A DNA stretch of 64,000 nt from Flectonema sp. DT1601 (GCA_964019425.1 OZ025794.1:1178001-1242000), one strand, 5' to 3'; positions 48,636-57,836 are shown, counted from the stretch's first letter. Notes: generated by a model not told the origin, from the letters alone. Numbers and translations are program-made.

Positions 48636-50885
48636 ATGTTTCACAAGTATTCAATAATTGACAGAGAAAGGGGACTTGCTACTAATAATGGAAATAATTA
48701 CATTCTTGAGAGGGACGGAGATAGAGCTTTTCTGAACTATGAAAACGCCATTAAAATATCAAGTAAGCCGACAACCAAAGTAACGAAGGCAATTGAAGAA
48801 CACTATTTTATTAATAATGAAAAAAGTTTTGTTTATGAAGGTGGCATAGACACTCTTAATAGCCGAACTATGCAAGATAAACTAAAATTAAACAGAACAT
48901 ATTGCTTGAAGATTATAACTGATTTAATCAAGGGACTTCAAGAACTGCAATCGAATGGTCTTTATTGTAGAATGACTTTACAGAATGTTGTGATTGAGTA
49001 CTCAGAAGGTAATACGATCGGTGTTAAAGTTGGTATTCATAATAATATTTTTAACGATGATGACGAGGTTGATTGTTTTATTGAAACAAAGAGAACGTTG
49101 GAATTTATTGCCAGACTTTGTCCGATACTTCAAAGGTCAACTGAAGAAGTTTCCGCATTCAGTTCAGTTGTTTCGACGTTAACACAGTTTATGAATACTT
49201 CATTTTATTCTAAAGAATGTCTTCATGGATTGGAGTCGTATGAATCTGTTATTCAATCAAAAAAAATCAACATCAGGGGAAGTAGTGTCCAGTGTAATAA
49301 TTTACTCTCAGCGAAAAACGTTTCCGTCATGAGTGAATCTGCGCTGGCAGTTGCTGGAGTGAGAGGGTTTACTTACTACTCACTCGATGGTTTGGGAGGG
49401 ACATCAACGTCATCAACTTCTGTGAGACTTGAAGGTACTGTAACACATCTAACATTGATCTCAACTACTTCAATTGCTTACATCTTCGAATCGTTGAGTT
49501 CTCCTTCTGAAAGGTATTTAGGAATTACTCGATCACTAAAATCATATCAAGAGATACCAACTCCTGTTCGTATTCACAGTTCAGAATCTGACCAAGAACA
49601 GTTAATAAGCAAAGGTCGTTGGTTAATTATCACTGGTGGGGATAAGTCATTTATTTATGATGTGTTCCATGATAAGGCAATACTTAGAAATACCTTAGAC
49701 ACGAAACTTATATCTGCTATGGCATCTGTTGGCGAAGATGAAACTCTGGTGACAATATCCTTTTGGGATAATGATACTGTTCACTGGTCATCTTTTCCTG
49801 GAAGTGCGAAATTATATCCGGAAGCAGCCCTTAAACTGAAGTACGAAGGAGCTGTTGATTGGAAATTAAATATAATGCTTTTACTGAATGACAGGAATAA
49901 AATAGAAGACGTAAATCCTCTACACCGAGAAAAACGATATAAATTAAAAATACAAAACGACTCTCCGACACCCAATGATGATCATAATTATCAATTATTA
50001 TGTCTTAGTGGTGATGGGTCGATTCTTGCTATTGCTGATAGTGGTCTTCGAATATTTCTAAATCCCAGAATATATAAAAATGAAACTCCTATTAAGTTAT
50101 CATGCTACAATGTTACAAGTTTATCATTTTTAACTGAGGATACGAACTCTCATTTACTATCAGTAACTTGTGAGCATAGCAGCGGTAATTGGCTAATGAC
50201 TCAAAGAAAGGTAATCGTCTACAGACTTCAACAGCCTGCTTTACCAGTGATTGTTTTTGAATGTGGGATTTGGAAAACAGAGGTGGCATCGATCTCACTT
50301 CAAAGTACATCTGAAAAGTTGATATTAAACATACTTGATTGCATGATTAAAGATGATGAACAATATGGAAGGTTAAAGTACATCACTGCGGTGAAACGAA
50401 AACGGAATTCATCCTACAAATTGTATAATCAAATGCCAGTAGCTCTTCAACAGATAAAAGAATCAACGTGGAGTAGGTCACTCAACGGAAGCGATCCTGA
50501 TATGTCAGTCGTACCCATCCATGGAATTACAGTAACTGTTGAAAGTGAGCAAATAAAAGATCTTTCTTGTTTGGTAATCCCAAAAGATAATTCTCTTTTC
50601 ATTCAGCCATACGATTTGACTGCTTGTTGGTATAATTTCCCACTGTTGATAACTCAATGTTTTCTTGTAGAGAACAGCTTGTCGATGATCGTCACTGCTT
50701 CTGTTAACAATCGAAAGCATTCAATTTTATTGACATTTCCATCGATTGAAACTCGAAAACAATTCTGCCGACCTTACGAAAGGCGATACGATCAGCTTCA
50801 TTCTGGAGTCACGAAGTCAAAGGCTCCAAAACCAATGCTGCCAAAACCAGAGGAATTGCCAAAGCAATCGTCAGCATGGTTTTAA
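48636..50885 (+). CDS. Pseudokinase-like protein with beta-rich C-terminal region (749 aa)
   Basis: The start at 48636 is preferred over an upstream in-frame non-ATG stretch because it follows the acceptor and purine leader. Residues about 90-135 resemble a kinase C-lobe: an L-x-x-I-x-x-L-I-K-G-L-Q-E-L-Q-S-N-G helix, then YCRMTLQNVVI in place of HRDxxxxN and VKVGIHNN in place of K-x-x-DFG. The catalytic Asp and the DFG motif are missing, so activity is unlikely. Residues 240-700 are rich in short beta-strand-like segments (LLCLSGDGSILAIADSGL) that suggest a propeller. The C-terminus is a Pro/Lys-rich tail. It follows the ankyrin gene closely and shares its AT-rich, beta-rich character. The kinase relation is tentative. 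Confidence 0.7.
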   Translation: MFHKYSIIDRERGLATNNGNNYILERDGDRAFLNYENAIKISSKPTTKVTKAIEEHYFINNEKSFVYEGGIDTLNSRTMQDKLKLNRTYCLKIITDLIKGLQELQSNGLYCRMTLQNVVIEYSEGNTIGVKVGIHNNIFNDDDEVDCFIETKRTLEFIARLCPILQRSTEEVSAFSSVVSTLTQFMNTSFYSKECLHGLESYESVIQSKKINIRGSSVQCNNLLSAKNVSVMSESALAVAGVRGFTYYSLDGLGGTSTSSTSVRLEGTVTHLTLISTTSIAYIFESLSSPSERYLGITRSLKSYQEIPTPVRIHSSESDQEQLISKGRWLIITGGDKSFIYDVFHDKAILRNTLDTKLISAMASVGEDETLVTISFWDNDTVHWSSFPGSAKLYPEAALKLKYEGAVDWKLNIMLLLNDRNKIEDVNPLHREKRYKLKIQNDSPTPNDDHNYQLLCLSGDGSILAIADSGLRIFLNPRIYKNETPIKLSCYNVTSLSFLTEDTNSHLLSVTCEHSSGNWLMTQRKVIVYRLQQPALPVIVFECGIWKTEVASISLQSTSEKLILNILDCMIKDDEQYGRLKYITAVKRKRNSSYKLYNQMPVALQQIKESTWSRSLNGSDPDMSVVPIHGITVTVESEQIKDLSCLVIPKDNSLFIQPYDLTACWYNFPLLITQCFLVENSLSMIVTASVNNRKHSILLTFPSIETRKQFCRPYERRYDQLHSGVTKSKAPKPMLPKPEELPKQSSAWF

Positions 50886-50938
50886 TTTGTTATTAGCGGA
50901 TGAATACTCTTTTTAATACACTGTGAGTTTGGAAAGTA

Positions 50939-50956
50939 TTTTTTTTTTTTTTTTTT
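50939..50956 (+). repeat. T18 homopolymer
   Basis: Lies 54 bases after the stop of the pseudokinase-like gene. Same position relative to the gene as the runs behind other genes. Confidence 0.9.
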
Positions 50957-51089
50957 GTTTTGTTTCACAACAACAGTTTGTGTAACGGCACTGCTTTGCT
51001 CAATGTTCTTTGTCCTTCTCTCTCTTTTATACCTTCTAAATTTATACCGAACAAGTCTTGTTTTTCTCTTCGGGCATGTGTTCCTCATA

Positions 51090-51310
51090 AGCCTGGTTTC
51101 AATCTATCGCAGTATTTGGGACGCAAGGCTCCCTGAACAGTCAAGTCGGTCCTAAGGCAAGGTGTAATTACTCACCTCAAAGCCGTCGTGGAAGCGCTTG
51201 TGTTGTGTGCGGGTTTGCCGAAAGAGAAAGCGTGAACATTCCGCAACCTGAATGCGGAGAACTGAGGTGGTAACATGGAGCTGCATTCTTGTTGTCTTGC
51301 AAGACTTACG
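51090..51310 (+). rRNA. Large-subunit rRNA-like segment (fragment or pseudogene)
   Basis: By memory comparison with eukaryotic LSU rRNA, several conserved blocks occur in the right order: GGTTTCA...GCAGT, AGTCGGTCCTAAGGCAAGG, CTCAAAG, CCGAAAGAGAAAGCG, AACATTCCGCAACCTGAATG and GGTAACATGGA. They correspond to the stretch beginning at the universal GTCGxTCCTAAG block and passing the ATTCCGGAACCTGGAT block. About 200 bases are covered; the rest of the rRNA is not next to it. It could be a piece of a fragmented rRNA, as euglenozoans have, or a dispersed rRNA pseudogene. It lies between the pseudokinase-like gene and a decayed gene. Boundaries are approximate. Confidence 0.6.
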
Positions 51311-51536
51311 AAAGTAATTTAGTTTTCTGCGAAATGTCGGCACTGACTTAGTTAATGAGAGATGTGTTTTGTGCTTTTTGTTTCTTTTCCCTCTTTTTCT
51401 GATCCAAACAATTTTTGCTACACTTCAGTAATTCAATCAGATTGTAATCACTGTGTAGCTTACTCGTTTATTTTGTTAACACAAGAAGCTGTTGATGTGT
51501 TCTGATTAGATTATTAATATCTTTCTCTCTAAACAG

Positions 51537-52185
51537 GAAGAGGGTTGTCAATAGTTATGGATATCCTGGTAAGTTATCCAATTGCGAATACAGAAAGTAT
51601 CTGTCAGTGAGCGTTGAGGACACAGTGCAGATTGTTAGGATGAGTATCGCTGATGAATTTGATATTCGTGTTGACGGGTTTGACATTCGAAATGGAGAAC
51701 AGCTACTCACAGACTACGACAGGAATTTTATTGAAATCACTGGAGCAACGAGTGGGTATAATGTGGTCGTGGAAAATAATTTTAAAATGAAATTGAACAA
51801 ATTAAAAATGGAGCATTTCTCGATGACCTCCCCAAATGGACAACTAGCGTAAGCCAAATCGTATTAGCAGCCTTACAAGAATCCCCAAAAGAAAGTACAG
51901 GTGTGATGACATTGGCAGATCCACAGCTTTACTCTGATATCTTATTTATGGCAGAGGTCGTGAAGTTTCAACCATTTCTTATAAAGTATGGCTCATCAGA
52001 TATTAAAAACAATAAAGAAATTGTACTCTCGGCAGTACGGAGGTACGGCTATGCTCTTAGAAATGTGTCTGAGACTACAAGACGACGAAGAGGTTGTCAC
52101 TGCTGCTATATCGGTATCTTTATATTGTCTGCAATATGCATCTCAGAGATTACAGTCAGCACTTAAGGTTACATCTGGCAACTGA
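51537..52185 (+). pseudogene. Ubiquitin-like plus DUF4116-repeat gene remnant with two frameshifts
   Basis: It begins after a clear acceptor (CTTTCTCTCTAAACAG, ending 51536). The first part (EDTVQIVRMSIADEFDI...NGEQLLTD) resembles a ubiquitin-like beta-grasp. Coding signal then moves frame near 51785-51800. There the new frame reads DDLPKWTTSVSQIVLAALQ and later NNKEIVLSAVRRYGYALRNVS, a DUF4116-type repeat. It moves again near 52072 to give LQDDEEVVTAA...LQYASQRLQ, the next DUF4116 repeat. The two shifts cancel, ending in the original frame with a stop at 52183-52185. The first in-frame ATG is internal. A pseudogene is likeliest; tiny introns or sequence errors are alternatives. Confidence 0.6.
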
Positions 52186-52190
52186 GAGAG

Positions 52191-52217
52191 AAAAAAAAAA
52201 AAAAAAAAAAAAAAAAA
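52191..52217 (+). repeat. A27 homopolymer
   Basis: Starts six bases after the stop of the DUF4116 remnant, preceded by GAGAGAG. Confidence 0.9.
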
Positions 52218-52341
52218 CGTACGAACGCATTCTTGAACTTACACACCCTAACCTGATGCCTGTTGACCCTTTTGTGATTATTATCTTTCTTTGATAACAA
52301 TCAAATCAAATTATTATTTTTCAACAAGCCTCATTAACAAC

Positions 52342-53538
52342 ATGATTCCATCACAATCAAGACCTCTGAGTCCAAACAGTCCTGGTGTTGGTAAAGAAAT
52401 AAGAGATCGACTACGATTATTACAACGTACAATAGACGAAAGTATCGGTCCTACTTATCACAGCTCATACCATGAAGGTGATAGAAATAAGTTATTGAGA
52501 ATGTTTCGCAGTCTGGAACTGGCAGAAATGCAGCGAGAAGGCAAAATAAACTCGCACAGAGCAGCAGTAAAAAAGAAGGCGGGTGACTTGCAGGAAGAAA
52601 AATTAGAAAAATGGGCTGAAACGTTCGACAAGAAACATAGCGAACACGCAACACAATTTAATAGATTTCGTAAGGAGCGTGCGGAAGATCGAAAACTGTC
52701 GGCTAAAAAGTGGTTAGATAAACAGGCGAATTCTAAATTAAAACTTCACAACGACCACCTAAAACATTTGTGCAAAGTTCAAGTTTCACGTAAAACCCGT
52801 GATGCAAAATTCAAAAGAATTGCGGCAATGAAAGACGAAGAACTACAAAGTCGAGAACAACAAAGAGAAGAAAAGAGAAAAAGTACAGAAGCCAGACTCC
52901 GCCGCCTTGACGTCGAACACCAAGAGAAAGAACAAACAAAAGATCTCGAAAGAGAAGTTCGTAAAGTTGAATGGGACAAGCGACTAGCAAACGTAGAAAG
53001 AGACAGACTATTTAAAATACGAAAAGCTGAAGCAGGCAGAACGACTGCTAAGGAACGTCGCGGTGAAGCTACTGCTTTCGTAACGGCATCTGCTGGGTAT
53101 CGAGACCGAGAGAAGGTTCGTGAAGCTCGCCTCCACGAGTTGGAAATCCGCAAAAAAGAAGAACAAAAACGTCGTCAAGAAGACAACAGAATCAGAAGAG
53201 AACGAACAGAAGCAAATATGTTAAAAAACGTCAAAGGACTTGAAGAGTGCTACGTCGAAATGGACGTCCGTTCCAAAGCCAAAGACGACCACATCCGAAC
53301 TATGAAACGTCTTCGAGATCAGTCGATAGAAGAAAAGCGTCAATATCAGGAGAATGTTGCTGCTCATCACAAAGAGGCAAATGAAAAATCCCTTCGAGAA
53401 AAAGTTCAGCTAATGGAAGAGCGATGGAGTCGCAGAACAGAAAGATGCTTCGCATACTTTACTGGAGAACGAACTTATCGAAGTACAGAATCTCCAGATG
53501 AGGCTCCTGTTAGCAGCGCTAATTCAGAGAAGAGATAA
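52342..53538 (+). CDS. Highly charged coiled-coil protein (398 aa)
   Basis: Start at the first ATG (52342), just after a T-rich tract ending CAACAAG. From about residue 50 to 370 it is almost continuous Lys/Arg/Glu-rich helix with few helix breakers (for example QEEKLEKWAETFDKKHSEH, and repeated REEKRKS and RRQEDNRIRRER segments). A single long coiled coil is the obvious prediction. The N-terminus has SPNSP-type phosphorylatable sites, and the tail is polar (PDEAPVSSANSEKR). Such proteins are common in cilia and cytoskeleton, but no specific family is recognised. Many synonymous C-ending codons (CGC, GAC, AAC) appear in its second half. Confidence 0.8.
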   Translation: MIPSQSRPLSPNSPGVGKEIRDRLRLLQRTIDESIGPTYHSSYHEGDRNKLLRMFRSLELAEMQREGKINSHRAAVKKKAGDLQEEKLEKWAETFDKKHSEHATQFNRFRKERAEDRKLSAKKWLDKQANSKLKLHNDHLKHLCKVQVSRKTRDAKFKRIAAMKDEELQSREQQREEKRKSTEARLRRLDVEHQEKEQTKDLEREVRKVEWDKRLANVERDRLFKIRKAEAGRTTAKERRGEATAFVTASAGYRDREKVREARLHELEIRKKEEQKRRQEDNRIRRERTEANMLKNVKGLEECYVEMDVRSKAKDDHIRTMKRLRDQSIEEKRQYQENVAAHHKEANEKSLREKVQLMEERWSRRTERCFAYFTGERTYRSTESPDEAPVSSANSEKR

Positions 53539-54280
53539 TATGAGTGCGTTGGGCTTTTCACGGGGAAAAAAAAACATTATCTTTGGTCACACTTCGCCGC
53601 GAAAGCCTTGGCTACCCATCCGAGGGTATGTCTGTTCTGTTTTGTGTGCTGTCTGTTTTATTTGTTTATTTCAAAAAATTATCTTTCCTTCCCCTTCCAT
53701 CACATTCTTGTTTCTGATGATAAAAACCATCAGACAATAAGATTACGCGCAGGTCCCTTCCATAAGTAAAGTAACTACTTCTTGTGTGTGTTGATAGATT
53801 CGTCGTTTACAGACAGATGGCATTTGTTTTGTTGTTATTTATAATTATCAGCGCACTGTAGTTGTATTTAATTAGTCTGTTTTCCTTTTCTCGGTCACTT
53901 TCAGTTGAAGCTACTCAACAATCCATATTGAGTCTTCGGAAACAGTTATGGATTGGTTCCTCTGTTGCTGTGAGTTACCTTCCTAGAGTACTCATAATAT
54001 ACATCGTTGGATTATATAACATAGATAGGATTCTTATTCTACTATTCTGTTTTAATTATGTTATAAAGATATAATACATTGACTCTTTAAATCTTTCCTC
54101 TGTTTGTTTTTGTTTCTTTCGGAACTGATGTTCAGTTGGGGAAGTTATTTTTATCCACTTGGCTTTGAGCTGAAGTGACAGTTTTTCTTTTTATTAGTTG
54201 TCTGCCCCGCTCACAAGCGAGTTCTTCTGAGCTCGTCGCCTGTGTTAGCTGGTGACAGTCTTTTGTTTTGTGTCATTCCC

Positions 54281-54312
<32 letters not shown>

Positions 54313-54427
54313 ATTTTTCATTCGTGTACACATTAGTCAGAGTAGTGTTCTAATGAAAGGAAATACGACTTCTAGTTGGATATTCAAAACAGTTTCAACA
54401 GGGTTAATGGACAACCAACAACATAAA
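53539..54427. other. Intergenic region; left edge of the AlkB duplication unit
   Basis: No gene seen. From about 54045 to 54234 it matches 56678-56864 almost base for base (TTATGTTATAAAGATATAAT ... GAGTTCTTCTGAGCTC), so it belongs to the duplicated unit. It contains T25 at 54281-54305. Confidence 0.7.
54219..54234 (+). promoter_or_regulatory. Shared upstream element GAGTTCTTCTGAGCTC (copy 1)
   Basis: A 16-base imperfect palindrome about 310 bases before the AlkB copy 1 start. It recurs before copy 2 (56849-56864) and twice before copy 3 (58501-58516 and 58568-58583), preceded in most copies by CTCAAA/CTCACAAGC. Candidate regulatory element; function unknown. Confidence 0.35.
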
Positions 54428-54502
54428 TATGTGAAATTACCTTGTTAGCTCTCACAGTGGTTGATTAGTTTTGTTTTGAATTTGATAATTATTTCTGAAC
54501 AG
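54428..54502 (+). promoter_or_regulatory. Conserved leader block and acceptor of AlkB copy 1
   Basis: ATGTGAAATTACCTTGTTAG through to TTATTTCTGAACAG is shared with copies 2 (ends 57003) and 3 (ends 58731). The CAG lies 43 bases before the ATG, like the leader acceptors of other genes. Confidence 0.45.
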
Positions 54503-54544
54503 TTTACGTTTAGTCAACTAACCAACAAAACTAAAAAAAAGAAA

Positions 54545-55195
54545 ATGGGAAACTCTATGACTGGAGCATCAGAGATTAAGAGAACCAAACCATCAAGAGT
54601 AATGGACACTGACTCTGGAGTATTAAGTGATCCTGCACATATCAGAGGATGGATTCAAGGTAATGATGCTAACGCCATGTTAGTGAGATTACAAAGAGAA
54701 GTTCCATTTGAAAAGAATCCGAGATGGTCAGTCGGATATAAATTACCTCAAAGTGCTTACTACTATGATGAGAAGGCCAGAAAGAAGAATCCAATTCCTG
54801 TTCTCGAGGACTTAGCAATGGCTATGGAATCAAGTTTCAATTGTAATGTATTTACTATTTGGTGTAATCTATTTGAAGATGGTGGTTCTCATATTGAATG
54901 GCATCAAGACCAATATGGATATGATTGTTTTACTCTTTCTCTTGGAGCGACGAGAAGGTTTCTAATGAGACCGAAGGGAAAGAAGGAAATAATTGCCAGC
55001 TACGATCTCGCACACGGAGACGTTTATTTCTTCTCTCAAGATGCTGATAAGAGAAATGAGCATTCAGTTCCGAAAGATAGCTCATCGCTGTCAGCTGAAC
55101 GGTTGTCTATTTTATTCTTTGTTGACTTTCCTGGTAGCAAAGCTGAAGGATGGCACTACAACCCGAAGACTATCGATTACGGTAAAAGACGTTAA
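54545..55195 (+). CDS. AlkB-type Fe(II)/2-oxoglutarate dioxygenase, copy 1 (216 aa, N-myristoylation signal)
   Basis: Residues about 98-195 follow the AlkB core: FNCNVFTIWCNLFEDG, the iron motif in IEWHQDQYG (H120, D122), SLGATRRFLMR, LAHGDVYFFS, the third ligand in NEHSVPK (H173), and RLSILFFVD with R186 for 2-oxoglutarate. This is the ALKBH2/ALKBH3 layout, whose members remove alkyl groups from nucleic acids. The second Arg of the usual RxSxTFR ending is Phe here. The N-terminus MGNSMTGA fits the N-myristoylation consensus, so the enzyme may be membrane-bound, which is unusual for the family. A uniform length of 216 residues in all copies supports the ATG at 54545. Substrate cannot be told from sequence. 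Confidence 0.85.
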   Translation: MGNSMTGASEIKRTKPSRVMDTDSGVLSDPAHIRGWIQGNDANAMLVRLQREVPFEKNPRWSVGYKLPQSAYYYDEKARKKNPIPVLEDLAMAMESSFNCNVFTIWCNLFEDGGSHIEWHQDQYGYDCFTLSLGATRRFLMRPKGKKEIIASYDLAHGDVYFFSQDADKRNEHSVPKDSSSLSAERLSILFFVDFPGSKAEGWHYNPKTIDYGKRR

Positions 55196-55378
55196 TCAGA
55201 AGATGTGCTAATCATTACTGCCGACTTGTTTCTTATTTTTATTTCTCTTATTTCTTTAATTGGGGGGGGGACAATAAGCCTTTTTTTTGCCCCTCTATTT
55301 GCCAACTGTATCTGCCAACATTATTATTATTATTTTATTTTATTATTTTATTATCTTCTGAATTACTATAAGGCGGAT

Positions 55379-55966
55379 GGCAGTACACTATGCCGTGATG
55401 GCAGTACAATATGCCGTGATGGCAGTACACTATGCCGTGATGGCAGTACACTATGCCGTGATGGCAGTACACTATGCCGTGATGGCAGTACACTATGCCG
55501 TGATGGCAGTACACTATGCCGTGATGGCAGTACACTATGCCGTGATGGCAGTACACTATGCCGTGATGGCAGTACACTATGCCGTGATGGCAGTACACTA
55601 TGCCGTGATGGCAGTACACTATGCCGTGATGGCAGTACACTATGCCGTGATGGCAGTACAATATGCCGTGATGGCAGTACAATATGCCGTGATGGCAGTA
55701 CACTATGCCGTGATGGCAGTACAATATGCCGTGATGGCAGTACACTATGCCGTGATGGCAGTACACTATGCCGTGATGGCAGTACACTATGCCGTGATGG
55801 CAGTACACTATGCCGTGATGGCAGTACACTATGCCGTGATGGCAGTACACTATGCCGTGATGGCAGTACACTATGCCGTGATGGCAGTACAATATGCCGT
55901 GATGGCAGTACAATATGCCGTGATGGCAGTACACTATGCCGTGATGGCAGTACAATATGCCGTGAT
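55379..55966 (+). repeat. 28-copy, 21-bp minisatellite behind AlkB copy 1
   Basis: Perfectly spaced 21-bp units beginning GGCAGTACAC and ending GCCGTGAT. The only variation is C or A at one base (ACACTATG or ACAATATG). The A form occurs in units 2, 14, 15, 17, 25, 26 and 28, so units 7-17 and 18-28 have the same pattern, an 11-unit (231-bp) higher-order repeat. Because 21 is divisible by three, frames stay open on both strands across it; these are not genes. A 4-bp inverted pair (TGCC-GTGAT-GGCA) lies in every unit. Confidence 0.95.
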
Positions 55967-56929
55967 GGTATTATTTTCCCCCGACCAAATATCAATATAC
56001 CCGCACCTTTTTTCCATTCTACGGTGGAAACCATCAAGTTCTATAGAGAAGCTGCTGCTGACCGAAAGGTTTGGTGGTGACTGCCTCTATCAGAACTGCG
56101 GAAAAAAAGAGACAACCAACGTCTTGATGCTTTCAACTCTCGGGTGCGTACTTTCGGGTACTCCCTGTTGGTTAGAGTAACAAGGGATCTGGTTGATCCA
56201 GCTTTAATCTTTATTTTGTTCTCCTGATAAAGTAAGTTTTGTAAATGTAATGCTTGTTGACGAACCTCTGTTTTTTACTCATTCTTCTTCAATTAAGTAA
56301 AGTGAAAAAGATTTTCTCGTCGTCTGCTGAAGAAAAAGTTTTTACTGCCTGACGCCTACCTCCCTTTTTTGATTATTATACGAAAATATGAAATTCTTAT
56401 TTTTTTTTCAAGGAGAGAACCGATTTAAATAAAAAGTAGTTTTTTATCTACAATCTGTTTGCGTGATGTTTCGGCTCAATTTTGCCTGCACAAACTTCTA
56501 ATTACTAACTCAGTGAGTGTCATTTCTTCCTCTCTTTTCTTGTTATTTATTTCTCTTTTATCGATCATGGCTTTTGATCGATGTTTTCTTTTTATTAATT
56601 TGAATTAGTCTCCAACGTTTGTACAACTGGACGAGTTCTACGATTCGTATATTTATTTTATTTTATTGATCTTATTCTGTTTTAATTATGTTATAAAGAT
56701 ATAATACATTGACTCTTTAAATCTTTCCTCTGTTTGTTTTTGTTTCCTTCGGAACTGATGTTCAGTTGGGGAAGTTATTTTTATCCACTTGGCTTTGAGC
56801 TGAGGTGACAGTTTTTCTTTTTATTAGTTGTCTGCCCCGCTCACAAGCGAGTTCTTCTGAGCTCAGTCTTTGCGACTTCTCGTTGGTTATTCAGAACATT
56901 TTTAACAGGATTCGATATCAATAAAAAAT
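55967..56929. other. Intergenic part of the AlkB duplication unit (copy 1 to 2)
   Basis: No gene seen. It includes blocks shared with later spacers: TTTATTTTGTTCTCCTGATAA (about 56212, also 57904 and 59969), GCCTGACGCCTACCTCCC (about 56349, also 58132), and CTCAATTTTGCCTGCACAAA through ATCATGGCTTTTGAT (about 56475-56580, also 58350-58465 and 60335-60440). Confidence 0.7.
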
Positions 56930-57045
56930 ATGTGAAATTACCTTCTTAGTTCTCACAGTGGTTGATTAGTTTTGTTTTGAATTTGATAATTATTTCTGAA
57001 CAGTTTGCGTTTAGTCAACTAACCAACAAAACCAAAAAAAAGAAA

Positions 57046-57696
57046 ATGGGAAACTACATGACTGGAGCATCAGTGATTAAGAGAACTAAACCATCAAGAG
57101 TAATGGACACTGACTCTGGAGTATTAAGTGATCCTGCACATATCAGAGGATGGATTCAAGGTAATGATGCTAACGCCATGTTAGTGAGATTACAAAGAGA
57201 AGTTCCATTTGAAAAGAATCCGAGATGGACAATCGGATATAAATTACCTCAAAGTGCTTACTACTATGATGAGAAGGCCAGAAAGAAGAATCCAATCCCT
57301 GTTCTCGAGGACTTAGCAACGGCTATGGAATCAAGTTTCAATTGTAATGTATTTACTATTTGGTGTAATCTATTTGAAGATGGTGGTTCTCATATTGAAT
57401 GGCATCAAGACCAATATGGATATGATTGTTTTACTCTTTCTCTTGGAGCAACGAGAAGGTTTCTAATGAGACCGAAGGGAAAGAAGGAAATAATTGCCAG
57501 CTACGATCTCGCACACGGAGACGTTTATTTCTTCTCTCAAGATGCTGATAAGAGAAATGAGCATTCAGTTCCGAAGGATAGCTCATCGCTGTCAGCTGAA
57601 CGGTTGTCTATTTTATTCTTTGTTGACTTTCCTGGTAGCAAAGCTGAAGGATGGCACTACAACCCGAAGACTATCGATTACGGTAAAAAGCGTTAA
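57046..57696 (+). CDS. AlkB-type dioxygenase, copy 2 (216 aa)
   Basis: Differs from copy 1 at only a few residues: MGNYMTGA in place of MGNSMTGA, SVIK for SEIK, TIGYK for SVGYK, LATAM for LAMAM and GKKR for GKRR. All iron and 2-oxoglutarate residues (H120, D122, H173, R186) are kept and the myristoylation pattern still fits. Preceded by the same leader block and acceptor (AG at 57002-57003). It should be catalytically equivalent to copy 1 if that is active. Confidence 0.85.
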   Translation: MGNYMTGASVIKRTKPSRVMDTDSGVLSDPAHIRGWIQGNDANAMLVRLQREVPFEKNPRWTIGYKLPQSAYYYDEKARKKNPIPVLEDLATAMESSFNCNVFTIWCNLFEDGGSHIEWHQDQYGYDCFTLSLGATRRFLMRPKGKKEIIASYDLAHGDVYFFSQDADKRNEHSVPKDSSSLSAERLSILFFVDFPGSKAEGWHYNPKTIDYGKKR

Positions 57697-57836
57697 TCGG
57701 AAGATGTTTCTTATTTTTCTTTCTCTCATTTCTTTTATACACAAATTGGGGACACTAAGCCTTTTTCCCAACCATTACTGCAACGTTGTTATTTTATTTT
57801 ATTTTTATTATCTTCTGAATTACTATAAAGCAAAAT

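Noticed and set aside
50955..51155. Small hydrophobic frame of 66 codons
   Set aside because: No ATG at its start, low-complexity T-rich sequence, and its end overlaps the rRNA-like segment.
53862..54074. Frame of 70 codons in the spacer before AlkB copy 1
   Set aside because: It lies partly in the duplicated spacer block but is not kept open in the second copy, and it has no recognisable domain.
54461..54544. N-terminal extension of AlkB copies 1 and 2 upstream of MGN
   Set aside because: It has no ATG and spans the leader acceptor. The uniform ATG before GN in all four copies, including copy 4 with an unrelated leader, supports the shorter form.
55205..56180. Long open frames across the minisatellite on both strands, giving seven-residue peptide repeats
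   Set aside because: The 21-bp unit is a multiple of three with no stop in several frames, so open frames are automatic. There is no suitable start context, and paralogous spacers with one unit have no such ORF.
56185..56206. CTGGTTGATCC, which matches the 5' end of small-subunit rRNA
   Set aside because: Only eleven bases match and nothing downstream resembles SSU rRNA. The match is part of a short hairpin (GGATC-TGGTT-GATCC).
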